Shown: positions 1-6,329 of the stretch, in pieces
How positions within the stretch are numbered: the stretch's first letter is position 1
How the letters are laid out: each line of letters begins with the position of its first letter
NCBI GenBank assembly: GCA_012842725.1
Contig: DUSG01000055.1
Location: forward strand, 1-22,117
Source of the DNA: Clostridiales bacterium
Lineage (GTDB): Bacteria > Bacillota > Clostridia > Lutisporales > Lutisporaceae
Length of the DNA stretch: 22,117 nt
Direction: 5' to 3'
Program-made: the position numbers and the translations under genes
Notes under the pieces: model-generated
Databases searched by the model: none
The model's input: only the letters and a program-made list of their open reading frames with translations
What the model was told of the DNA's origin: nothing

Positions 1-13
1 GGCTTGTGGGAAT

Positions 14-940
14 ATGGTCAAGTATATATATGGAGATATTATTTTTGTGGAAAATCTCCTGATGAACTATTTAATACTGTTTAGTACTGCTAAACTTACC
101 AAAAGCCGCTATAAGAAAATAAATATTTTGCTGGCTTCTATAGCAGGGGCTATTTATGCTGTCTTCTATTATTATCCGGGTTTTGAATATCTATATACAT
201 GGTTCTTAAAAATAATTTTTTCACTGTTTATAATAGTAGTGGCTTTTAACCCTTATACTTTAAAAGAATTCTGTAGAAAAATTTTGGTATTTTATATTGT
301 TTCCATTATATTTGGAGGCGCGGCTTTTGGAATATATTATCTGATTAACGGAGTAAAGTTCGCTTATAAAGGTATATTCTATATAGATAGTTTTCCCGTA
401 AAGCTTCTACTAGCATCTATTTTGCTTGCTTACATATTTGTTAGATTTTCATGGGGATATATAATATCTAAAATAAAAAGAGAAAAAGTTCTATTAGATG
501 TTTCTATAATCAAAGAAGATAAAAAAGCATATCTTGTTGCTTTACTGGATACAGGAAATTCTCTTACAGATCCTATAACAAATCTTCCGGTATTGGTTGC
601 AGAATACGAAGCTATAAAGGAATTGTTACCATCAGAAATTCAAAGGATATTTGAAGAAAACAAAGAAAACAATTTGAATGCAATTGCATCGGTTCTATCC
701 AGATCTGAATGGATAACAAGATTCAGGTTTATACCGTTTAATTCTTTAGGTGTTGAAAATGGGTTGCTTATAGGTTTCAAACCTGATGGGATAAGAATAG
801 AAGATAATAGCGGTAAAAATTTTATTAGAGATATTATAGTAGCAATATATAATAAAAAACTATCCAGAGATGGTGAGTATAGTGCATTATTGCATCCTGA
901 AATTTTAACTGATCATTATAGGGGGGAAAATAGTGCATAA
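14..940 (+). CDS. spoIIGA: SpoIIGA, sporulation sigma-E factor processing membrane aspartyl protease
   Basis: SpoIIGA is a septal membrane protease that removes the pro-sequence of pro-SigE in the mother cell once the forespore signals through SpoIIR (family knowledge). The 308-residue product is close to the usual family length of about 309. The N-terminal half (about residues 8-150) is a series of hydrophobic segments, as expected for the five-pass membrane domain. The soluble C-terminal half carries the aspartic protease motif D179-T180-G181-N182. The ATG at 14 starts the protein at the position expected for the family, but only 13 bases lie upstream, so the promoter and any Spo0A box are outside the window. 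Its end overlaps the sigE start by 8 nt, consistent with translational coupling of protease and substrate. The identification rests on the membrane-plus-DTGN layout and on sigE lying next door. Confidence 0.95.
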   Translation: MVKYIYGDIIFVENLLMNYLILFSTAKLTKSRYKKINILLASIAGAIYAVFYYYPGFEYLYTWFLKIIFSLFIIVVAFNPYTLKEFCRKILVFYIVSIIFGGAAFGIYYLINGVKFAYKGIFYIDSFPVKLLLASILLAYIFVRFSWGYIISKIKREKVLLDVSIIKEDKKAYLVALLDTGNSLTDPITNLPVLVAEYEAIKELLPSEIQRIFEENKENNLNAIASVLSRSEWITRFRFIPFNSLGVENGLLIGFKPDGIRIEDNSGKNFIRDIIVAIYNKKLSRDGEYSALLHPEILTDHYRGENSA

Positions 941-1667
941 GTTATTGAGGTCATTGGATTTAAAATTACTACTGCTTATTGTAAAACTGAAGCAGCAATT
1001 AAAATCTACTGATGAAGGATGGATTCATTACATCGGTGGTAGTGAAGCATTACCTCCACCTTTAGATATGGATGATGAGATTACATGGATATCAAAGCTA
1101 AATGAAGTTGGAAGCAATGCCAGGTCTGTATTGATAGAGAGAAATTTAAGGTTAGTAGTTTACATAGCAAGAAAATTTGAAAACACAGGTGTAGGGGTAG
1201 AAGATTTGGTATCTATAGGAACTATTGGTTTAATAAAGGCAGTCAATACATTTGATCCTGACAAGAAAATCAAGTTGGCAACATATGCTTCCAGATGTAT
1301 AGAAAATGAGATACTGATGTATTTGAGAAGAAATAGTAAGGTTAAATCAGAGATTTCATTTGATGAACCATTGAATATAGATTGGGATGGAAACGAACTT
1401 CTTCTTTCTGATATTTTAGGGACTGATAATGATTTAATATATAGATATTTGGAAGATGAGACAGATAAGGAATTATTAGACATAGCATTGAAAAAACTAA
1501 ATGAAAGAGAAAAAAAGATAATGGAGCTTAGATTTGGACTGAAAGACGGAGTTGAGAAAACTCAAAAAGAAGTGGCAGATATGCTAGGGATATCACAATC
1601 ATATATTTCTAGGCTTGAAAAAAGAATAATAAAAAGGTTAAAAAAAGAAATCAATAAAATGATATAG
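933..1667 (+). CDS. sigE: RNA polymerase sporulation sigma factor SigE (pro-SigE precursor)
   Basis: This is the early mother-cell sigma factor, made as an inactive membrane-associated precursor. The hydrophobic, basic pro-sequence spans about residues 1-32. It is followed by the invariant YIGGSEALPPPL segment (33-44), which marks the mature N-terminus in this family; cleavage is therefore inferred near residues 31-33. Region 2 includes NLRLVVYIARKFENTG, and the helix-turn-helix of region 4 (TQKEVADMLGISQSYISRLE) lies near the C-terminus. The 244-residue length compares with about 239 in Bacillus. The GTG start at 933 sits behind a run of six G's (921-926) inside the spoIIGA end. A terminator follows directly, so spoIIGA-sigE appears to form one unit. 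The pro-sequence is slightly longer than the Bacillus one but otherwise unremarkable. Confidence 0.97.
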   Translation: MHKLLRSLDLKLLLLIVKLKQQLKSTDEGWIHYIGGSEALPPPLDMDDEITWISKLNEVGSNARSVLIERNLRLVVYIARKFENTGVGVEDLVSIGTIGLIKAVNTFDPDKKIKLATYASRCIENEILMYLRRNSKVKSEISFDEPLNIDWDGNELLLSDILGTDNDLIYRYLEDETDKELLDIALKKLNEREKKIMELRFGLKDGVEKTQKEVADMLGISQSYISRLEKRIIKRLKKEINKMI

Positions 1668-1671
1668 ACTA

Positions 1672-1707
1672 AGCTGTATGCAGAATGTTGCATATAGCTT
1701 TTTTTTT
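1672..1707 (+). terminator. Rho-independent terminator after sigE
   Basis: An 11-bp stem pairs 1672-1682 with 1689-1699 (one G-U pair) around a 6-nt loop and is followed by an uninterrupted T run (1699-1707). It closes the spoIIGA-sigE unit and separates it from sigG, which therefore needs its own promoter. Confidence 0.9.
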
Positions 1708-1771
1708 ACATAAAATACAAAACTATTTTGGTATAAAATTAGGTAATTTGATAAACAACATATAATGATAT

Positions 1772-1799
1772 GAATAAAAAATATAGCTGTGGTAATAAT
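1772..1799 (+). promoter_or_regulatory. Candidate SigF-type promoter for sigG
   Basis: GAATA (1772-1776), a 14-nt spacer and GGTAATAAT (1791-1799) resemble the SigF consensus of a GYWTA -35 and a GGNNANANT -10 box, with a spacer one or two nt short of usual. In Bacillus, sigG is transcribed by SigF in the forespore, so the location fits. The match is imperfect in the -35 and spacer, and the surrounding DNA is very AT-rich, so this remains a candidate. Confidence 0.4.
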
Positions 1800-1836
1800 T
1801 TAAATGTCTACTAAATGAAAAGGGTGTGCCGAAATA

Positions 1837-2607
1837 ATGATAAACAAAGTTGAAATATGTGGTGTAAATACTTCAAAGTTACCGGTTTTGTCTAATGCAA
1901 AAATGATGGAGCTTTTGAAAAAAATAAAACAAGGAGATAAAGCAGCCAGAGAAGAATTCATAAAATGTAATTTAAGGTTAGTATTGAGCGTCATACAAAG
2001 GTTTAACAACAGAGGAGAATATGTGGACGATTTATTTCAGGTTGGCTGCATAGGTTTGATAAAAGCTATAGATAATTTTGATCTAGATCAAAATGTAAGA
2101 TTCTCAACTTATGCTGTTCCTATGATAATAGGAGAGATAAGGAGGTATCTGAGAGATAATAACTCGATAAGAGTCAGTAGGTCTTTAAGAGATATAGCAT
2201 ATAAAGCTCTTCAGGTAAGGGATAAACTGATAAATAAAAATTCAAAGGAACCAACGGTATCAGAAATAGCAGAAGAGCTTGATATCCCTGTAGAGGAAGT
2301 TGTGTTTGCTTTGGATGCAATACAGGATCCTTTATCTTTGTTTGAACCGATTTATCATGATAATGGAGATGCAATTTATGTGATGGATCAAGTTGCTGAT
2401 GAGAAAAACAAAGATGAAAACTGGATTCAAAGCATAGCTTTGAGTGAAGCAATGCGTAAACTTAACGATAGGGAAAAACTAATTCTTAATTTAAGATTTT
2501 TCCAGGGAAGAACACAAATGGAAGTAGCAGAAGAGATTGGCATCTCCCAAGCCCAAGTATCTCGCTTGGAGAAAACTGCATTGAATCATATGAGAAAATA
2601 TATTTGA
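1837..2607 (+). CDS. sigG: RNA polymerase sporulation sigma factor SigG (late forespore)
   Basis: SigG directs late forespore transcription, including small acid-soluble proteins and germination genes (family knowledge). The protein opens with the diagnostic NKVEICGVNTSKLPVL segment. It contains the near-invariant region 2 (NLRLVLSVIQRFNNRGEYVD, then DLFQVGCIGLIKAIDNFDL and STYAVPMIIGEIRRYLRD). It ends with the region 4 helix-turn-helix TQMEVAEEIGISQAQVSRLE. Length is 256 residues against about 260 in Bacillus. The ATG at 1837 follows an AGGGTG ribosome site at 1821-1826. The gene is bounded by terminators on both sides, so it is probably monocistronic. It has no pro-sequence, as expected, because SigG is controlled by anti-sigma factors rather than proteolysis. 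SigF is the nearest alternative, but the N-terminal signature is specific to SigG. Confidence 0.97.
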   Translation: MINKVEICGVNTSKLPVLSNAKMMELLKKIKQGDKAAREEFIKCNLRLVLSVIQRFNNRGEYVDDLFQVGCIGLIKAIDNFDLDQNVRFSTYAVPMIIGEIRRYLRDNNSIRVSRSLRDIAYKALQVRDKLINKNSKEPTVSEIAEELDIPVEEVVFALDAIQDPLSLFEPIYHDNGDAIYVMDQVADEKNKDENWIQSIALSEAMRKLNDREKLILNLRFFQGRTQMEVAEEIGISQAQVSRLEKTALNHMRKYI

Positions 2608-2632
2608 CTGATTTGTTATGATGTTAGATTTG

Positions 2633-2698
2633 AAAAGAAAATCCTAACGATGCGTAAGGAAAAAGATTCCTGTTTATAGTCGTTAGGATTTTCTTTTT
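2633..2698 (+). terminator. Long hairpin terminator after sigG
   Basis: An 18-bp perfect stem pairs 2633-2650 with 2680-2697 and ends in T's. The 29-nt apical region holds a second small hairpin (AGGAA at 2657-2661 with TTCCT at about 2667-2671). The stem is A/T-rich at its base on both sides, so it could terminate in either direction, although no minus-strand gene faces it. Confidence 0.85.
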
Positions 2699-2783
2699 GT
2701 ATATATTTTAATTTTAGGTTCTATTTCTGATGCATGTCTTATATATATTTATATAGCATTTGTATTGAAAATGGGGTGGGACT

Positions 2784-3029
2784 ATGTTTAAGATTTCGGA
2801 ATTGAGGCAAAAAGAGATAATTAATATATCAGATGGAAAAAGACTTGGTTTTGCATCAGATATTGAGATAAATATGGAGACTGGTACTATTGAAGCAATA
2901 GTCATTCCTTCTGAAAGCAAATTTTTTCGTTTTTTCACAAGAGAAAATGATGTAGTTGTACCATGGCATGAGATAAAGAAAATAGGAATTGATGTTATAT
3001 TGATAGACTATGATATAAGAAAAACATAA
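2784..3029 (+). CDS. YlmC/YmxH family PRC-barrel sporulation-associated protein
   Basis: This small 81-residue protein has the PRC-barrel layout of the YlmC/YmxH family: FKISELRQKEIINISDGKRLG, then a central SDIEINMETGTIEAIVIPS strand pair, then VPWHEIKKIGIDVILID. In Firmicutes this family sits beside sigG and the ylm genes, as here. The biochemical role of the family is not established, so none is assigned. Start ATG 2784 is preceded by a strong GGGGTGGG site (2773-2780). It lies between two terminators and so is probably transcribed alone. The family assignment is firm, while the function is unknown. Confidence 0.88.
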   Translation: MFKISELRQKEIINISDGKRLGFASDIEINMETGTIEAIVIPSESKFFRFFTRENDVVVPWHEIKKIGIDVILIDYDIRKT

Positions 3030-3037
3030 ATAATGCT

Positions 3038-3061
3038 TAAACCTAAACGGTTTATTTTTTT
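3038..3061 (+). terminator. Short terminator after the YlmC-family gene
   Basis: A 6-bp stem TAAACC/GGTTTA (3038-3043 with 3049-3054) with a 5-nt loop is followed by seven T's (3055-3061). The stem is weak, so termination may be partial. Confidence 0.55.
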
Positions 3062-3134
3062 ATTATATTGTAATTTATTGTATAATATTATTAGCATTAT
3101 ACACATGATATAAGCTGAAATAGGGGGAATTAAA

Positions 3135-3605
3135 GTGAGATGCCCGTTTTGTGGATGTAATGAAAGTAAGGTTGTAGACTCTAGACCTGCTGATGAATAT
3201 ACTGTTATCAGACGTAGAAGAGAATGTGAAAACTGTTCTAAAAGGTTTACCACTTATGAAAAGATAGAAGAAATGCCATTGATTATTGTGAAAAGAGATG
3301 GAAGCAGAGAACTTTTTCAGAGGCAAAAAATCTTCAACGGGATTCTTAAGGCTTGTGAGAAAAGGCCTGTATCAGTAAAGGATATTGAAGATATGGTAGA
3401 TAGTATAGAAAAAGAGCTGTATAATACGATGGAAAAGGAAATTGAAAGTAAAAAAATCGGAGAAATGGTTATGGCTATACTGAAAAAAGTAGATGATGTT
3501 GCTTATGTCAGATTTGCATCTGTTTACAAACAATTTAAGGATATAAATACATTTATGGAAGAGTTAAATAAATTGATGAGTGAAAGGGCTAAAGAAAGTA
3601 AATAG
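3135..3605 (+). CDS. nrdR: Transcriptional repressor NrdR of ribonucleotide reductase genes
   Basis: NrdR senses ATP/dATP and represses ribonucleotide reductase operons (family knowledge). The N-terminal zinc ribbon is complete: C3 and C6 in MRCPFCG, C31 and C34 in CENCSKRFTTYE. The ATP-cone domain follows (IIVKRDGSRELFQRQKI onward) and ends with VAYVRFASVYKQF. Length is 156 residues, normal for the family. The GTG start at 3135 is fixed by the conserved MRCPFC N-terminus and by AGGGGGAA at 3122-3129. No ribonucleotide reductase gene is in the window, and I found no convincing NrdR box nearby. A possible -10 (TATAAT, 3081-3086) lacks a good -35 partner. nrdR commonly lies near sigG and ylm genes in Clostridia, as here. 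Confidence 0.97.
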   Translation: MRCPFCGCNESKVVDSRPADEYTVIRRRRECENCSKRFTTYEKIEEMPLIIVKRDGSRELFQRQKIFNGILKACEKRPVSVKDIEDMVDSIEKELYNTMEKEIESKKIGEMVMAILKKVDDVAYVRFASVYKQFKDINTFMEELNKLMSERAKESK

Positions 3606-3608
3606 ATA

Positions 3609-3637
3609 TTGACATAAAATGATTGTGTTATTATAAT
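3609..3637 (+). promoter_or_regulatory. Consensus SigA promoter of the cysE T-box leader
   Basis: TTGACA (3609-3614) is separated by exactly 17 nt from TATAAT (3632-3637). Both hexamers match the vegetative consensus at every position. Transcription should start near 3644, just ahead of the T-box Stem I. The -35 begins 4 nt after the nrdR stop codon. Confidence 0.9.
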
Positions 3638-3643
3638 AAAATC

Positions 3644-3918
3644 ATACTTAATTAGTCGGAATTGAATATTAAAAGGCTATGAACGGAAAGTGTAGGTAGT
3701 AAAATACTTTTTCAGAGAGAGATTGCCTTAGGCTGAAAGCAATCTTAAAAGTATTTACCGAAAGTGCGTCCGGGAGCTTTAGGCTGAAATTAAGTAGGCT
3801 GTTACGGGAGCATCCGTTATAAATGCATGGGTATGGTGGTACCCTGAGAGTATTTTTAAGAGTGGAACCGCAGAAGATATCTGCCTCTTAATGGGAGTAT
3901 GCCCATTAGGAGGTTTTT
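3644..3918 (+). promoter_or_regulatory. T-box leader, predicted tRNA-Cys responsive
   Basis: T-box leaders sense uncharged tRNA and let transcription proceed when the amino acid is scarce. Stem I is visible: base pairing of CGGA (3684-3687) with TCCG (3769-3772), a middle helix near 3695-3710 with 3749-3759, and a distal arm GATTGC/GCAATC (3721-3726 with 3739-3744) preceded by the AGAGAGA motif. On the 3' side of the specifier loop lies GAAAGTGCG, placing the specifier TGC (Cys) at 3765-3767, followed by a purine. Small hairpins ACGG/CCGT (3804-3817) and GGGTA/TACCC (3829-3844) follow. The antiterminator pairs AAGAG (3858-3862) and GCAG (3870-3873) with CTGC (3881-3884) and CTCTT (3885-3889). 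Its bulge TGGAACC (3863-3869) begins UGGA, which complements UCCA and agrees with the U73 discriminator of tRNA-Cys. Cysteine specificity fits the downstream serine acetyltransferase. Confidence 0.92.
3884..3918 (+). terminator. T-box regulatory terminator upstream of cysE
   Basis: The 12-nt arms CCTCTTAATGGG (3884-3895) and CCCATTAGGAGG (3902-3913) pair with one mismatch around a 6-nt loop and are followed by five T's (3914-3918). The left arm shares 3884-3889 with the antiterminator, so the two structures exclude each other. Confidence 0.92.
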
Positions 3919-4045
3919 CAATTTATGAACATATATTTTTCTAAACAGATTATTTTCAAGATGATTACATAGGTTTTCAAGGAAAACTACTATATTGGAA
4001 ACCTTAACGAGATTATTAATAAATAATATAAAAAGGGGTGTAGCA

Positions 4046-4699
4046 ATGTTTAAAACAATTAAAGAAGATGTAGCTGTAATAATGGAGAGAGATCCGGCTG
4101 TAAAAAGTAAGTTAGAGGCATTACTTTGCTATCCGGGCTTACATGCGATAATTATGTACAGAATAAGTCATTTTTTCTACAAGAGAAAAATGTTTTTAAT
4201 AGCAAGGTTAATATCTCAGTTTGCTCGATTTTTGACAGGAATAGAAATTCATCCAGGAGCGGTTATTGGAAGAAGGCTTTTCATCGACCATGGAATGGGA
4301 ATAGTAATTGGAGAAACAACTGAAATCGGCGATGATGTAACTTTGTACCAGGGAGTAACCTTGGGAGGTACAGGTAAGGAAAAGGGAAAGAGACATCCTA
4401 CAATTCACAACAACGTAACAATTGGAGCAGGTGCAAAAGTGCTAGGTCCTATTACTGTAGGAAATAATGCCAAAATAGGGGCAGGAGCTGTAGTTTTAAG
4501 ATGTGTACCTGCCAGTACAACTGCAGTTGGCGTTCCTGCTCATACTGCTAAAAAAACCAATGAAGTCAAAAAAATAGATTTGGATCATACTGATTTACCT
4601 GATCCTATAACAACCAAGATTAATGAATTGGAAGAAAGAATTAAAACCCTTGAAGAAGCATTATCTGTTTTTACAGAGCGATTTAAAGAATCCTGTTGA
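4046..4699 (+). CDS. cysE: Serine O-acetyltransferase CysE
   Basis: CysE transfers acetyl from acetyl-CoA to L-serine, giving O-acetylserine for cysteine synthesis. The 217-residue protein has an alpha-helical N-terminal domain (1-65) and then the left-handed hexapeptide-repeat beta-helix (about 66-165). The catalytic motifs are visible: D81-H82 in IDHGMGIVIGE and H117 in GKRHPTI. A charged coiled-coil tail (about 188-214) ends it. The ATG at 4046 is chosen because AGGGGTG precedes it and the family N-terminus begins here; an in-frame TTG at 3995 would add 17 unconserved residues. The upstream Cys T-box implies induction when charged tRNA-Cys is low. The gap between the terminator and the start (3919-4045) holds only a small hairpin (3973-3987). 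No cysK or cysS follows directly. Confidence 0.96.
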   Translation: MFKTIKEDVAVIMERDPAVKSKLEALLCYPGLHAIIMYRISHFFYKRKMFLIARLISQFARFLTGIEIHPGAVIGRRLFIDHGMGIVIGETTEIGDDVTLYQGVTLGGTGKEKGKRHPTIHNNVTIGAGAKVLGPITVGNNAKIGAGAVVLRCVPASTTAVGVPAHTAKKTNEVKKIDLDHTDLPDPITTKINELEERIKTLEEALSVFTERFKESC

Positions 4700-4702
4700 T
4701 TA

Positions 4703-4732
4703 TTGACGACAAGTAAGGCAATATATTATTAT
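4703..4732 (+). promoter_or_regulatory. Candidate SigA promoter for pgeF
   Basis: TTGACG (4703-4708), an 18-nt spacer and TATTAT (4727-4732) each differ from the vegetative consensus at one position. A start near 4739 would leave only about 5 nt before an ATG at 4744 but about 47 nt before the ATG at 4786, which supports the later start codon. It would let pgeF, and perhaps phoPR behind it, escape cysteine control. Confidence 0.55.
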
Positions 4733-4785
4733 ATAAGACTTTGATGTTTTATATAATAGTATTTGGACATGGAGTTGTTGACAAG

Positions 4786-5601
4786 ATGGCTTTCAAAATT
4801 AACAAAAAAGGCGATTTAATATATCTTACTATTCCTCGGTTTTCAGATACAGGAATAGTAAAGCATTGTTTTACAACACGGCAAGGAGGAGTAAGTAAAG
4901 GCATTTATGCCTTTTTAAATACTTCTCCTTTTAAAGATGAGCCTCTGGAAGTAACTAATAGGAATTTAGACATAATCTGCAGTGCAATAGGTGTTGATTA
5001 TAAGAAACTTATAATGTCAAAACAAGTACATGGAGACAATGTTTTAGTAGTTGACGAACAATTTTTGAAGAAAAAAACATCTGATGAAACGTCTGTTGCA
5101 GGTTATGATGCATTGGTAACGAATCTTCCTAGTATTCCGCTTATTACTTTTTTTGCAGATTGCGTACCCATATTTCTTCTTGACCCTGTCAATAAAGTTA
5201 TAGGTTTGGTGCATTCGGGATGGAGGGGTACGGCACTGCATATAGTGGAAAAAACCGTTGAAAAAATGAAAAAGCTGTATAATACAAATACTAAAGATTT
5301 ATTAGCAGCTATTGGCCCTTCTATAGAAAGAGATTGTTTTGAAGTAGGTGAAGACACAGTAGAAATATTCAAAAAAAGTTTCAGTTATTATGACCGTATT
5401 ATTTACAAAAATAACAGTGGCAATTATACAATCGATTTATGGGCTGCCAATAGAATTATGCTTATAGAATCAGGAGTATCTACGGAAAATATAACGGAAA
5501 GCCAAATGTGTACCAAATGCAATAAAGATTTGTTTTTTTCTCATAGAAGGGATAAAGGAAAAAACGGCAGCATGTCAGCTATTATGGAATTGGATTATTA
5601 G
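4786..5601 (+). CDS. pgeF: Peptidoglycan editing factor PgeF (YlmD/YfiH family, polyphenol oxidase-like fold)
   Basis: Members of this Cu-oxidase_4 family are purine-nucleoside-active enzymes in vitro, and PgeF in E. coli removes misincorporated serine from peptidoglycan precursors (family knowledge). The metal-binding triad is complete: H82 in SKQVHGDN, C126 in ADCVPIF and H143 in VHSGWRGT. C-terminal TKCNKDLFFSHRRDKGKNGSM is also typical. The start at ATG 4786 (271 residues) has GGAG at 4771-4774; an in-frame ATG at 4744 has no ribosome site and lies almost at the predicted transcription start. In Bacillus the ylmD gene sits close to sigG. Here it is displaced past nrdR and cysE, and its usual partner ylmE is not in the window. 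It ends 15 nt before phoP and could be co-transcribed with it. Confidence 0.92.
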   Translation: MAFKINKKGDLIYLTIPRFSDTGIVKHCFTTRQGGVSKGIYAFLNTSPFKDEPLEVTNRNLDIICSAIGVDYKKLIMSKQVHGDNVLVVDEQFLKKKTSDETSVAGYDALVTNLPSIPLITFFADCVPIFLLDPVNKVIGLVHSGWRGTALHIVEKTVEKMKKLYNTNTKDLLAAIGPSIERDCFEVGEDTVEIFKKSFSYYDRIIYKNNSGNYTIDLWAANRIMLIESGVSTENITESQMCTKCNKDLFFSHRRDKGKNGSMSAIMELDY

Positions 5602-5616
5602 TGCGGGGGTTAGATA

Positions 5617-6327
5617 ATGAAAGTACTCGTTATAGAAGATGATTATGGTATTCAAGAGCTTTTAAGATATAACCTGGAGAAAAATGGCTTCCAGGTTATT
5701 ATTTCAGGTGATGGTGATGAAGGTTATAGATTAATATTGGAAGCAGAGCCGGATATAGTATTGCTTGATTTGATGATTCCTGGTATGGACGGCCTAGAAT
5801 TGTGCAAAAAAATAAGAACGAATTTGCCTACAAAAGACATACCAATAATAATGGTTACTGCAAAAGGAGAAGAAGTAGATAAGATTTTAGGATTGGAACT
5901 TGGAGCTGATGATTATATAACAAAACCTTTCAGTGTGAAGGAACTGATTGCTAGGATAAAGACTGTTATGAGAAGAATAAATCGTCAAACAGATTTAAGC
6001 ATAGAATCAAAAAAATCCAGCAGTAAAATTGTATTTGGAAACCTTGAAATAGATGATGAAAAATATGAAGTAAAATATAATGATAGAAAAATAGACCTTA
6101 CATTGAAGGAATTTGAACTATTAAAAATTTTAGCAAAGAACCCAGGAAGGGTAATGACGAGGGATTTTCTATTGGATACTATTTGGGGATATGAATATGA
6201 AGGAGAAACCAGAACTGTAGATGTTCATATCAGAAACCTTAGAAGGAAAATTTGGGGAGATCAAGACGAAGGGATGATTAAGACAGTTAGAGGTGTTGGC
6301 TATAAATTTGAATATTCAGGTGATTAG
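5617..6327 (+). CDS. phoP: PhoP/PhoB-type response regulator of phosphate starvation
   Basis: This is an OmpR-family response regulator of 236 residues. The receiver domain (1-118) has the acidic pair E7/D8-D9, phospho-acceptor D51 (LLDLMIPGMDG), T81 and K103 (TKPF). A linker precedes the winged-helix DNA-binding domain (about 133-232) with LTLKEFELLKILAKNPGRVMTR and DVHIRNLRRK. The order regulator, kinase, PhoP boxes and pst operon identifies it as the phosphate regulator rather than another OmpR member. ATG 5617 follows GCGGGGG at 5603-5609. Its 3' end supplies the ribosome site (AGGTGA) for phoR, whose start lies 2 nt after this stop, so the two are probably translationally coupled. Confidence 0.93.
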   Translation: MKVLVIEDDYGIQELLRYNLEKNGFQVIISGDGDEGYRLILEAEPDIVLLDLMIPGMDGLELCKKIRTNLPTKDIPIIMVTAKGEEVDKILGLELGADDYITKPFSVKELIARIKTVMRRINRQTDLSIESKKSSSKIVFGNLEIDDEKYEVKYNDRKIDLTLKEFELLKILAKNPGRVMTRDFLLDTIWGYEYEGETRTVDVHIRNLRRKIWGDQDEGMIKTVRGVGYKFEYSGD

Positions 6328-6329
6328 CA

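Noticed and set aside
2732..2764. SigG-like promoter (GCATG and CATTTGTA) before the YlmC-family gene
   Set aside because: The spacer is 20 nt and the -10 does not fit CATNNTA, so the match is not supportable.
3100..3116. Possible NrdR box (ACACATGATAT...) before nrdR
   Set aside because: Only the ACAC half resembles the consensus and there is no matching second half.
3829..3844. GGTGGTACC resembling a T-box core
   Set aside because: It is the loop and arm of a small GGGTA/TACCC hairpin with no antiterminator partner or terminator. The real T-box bulge TGGAACC at 3863-3869 has both.
3995..4045. In-frame TTG start for CysE at 3995
   Set aside because: It adds 17 residues unlike the family, whereas ATG 4046 has a clear AGGGGTG site.
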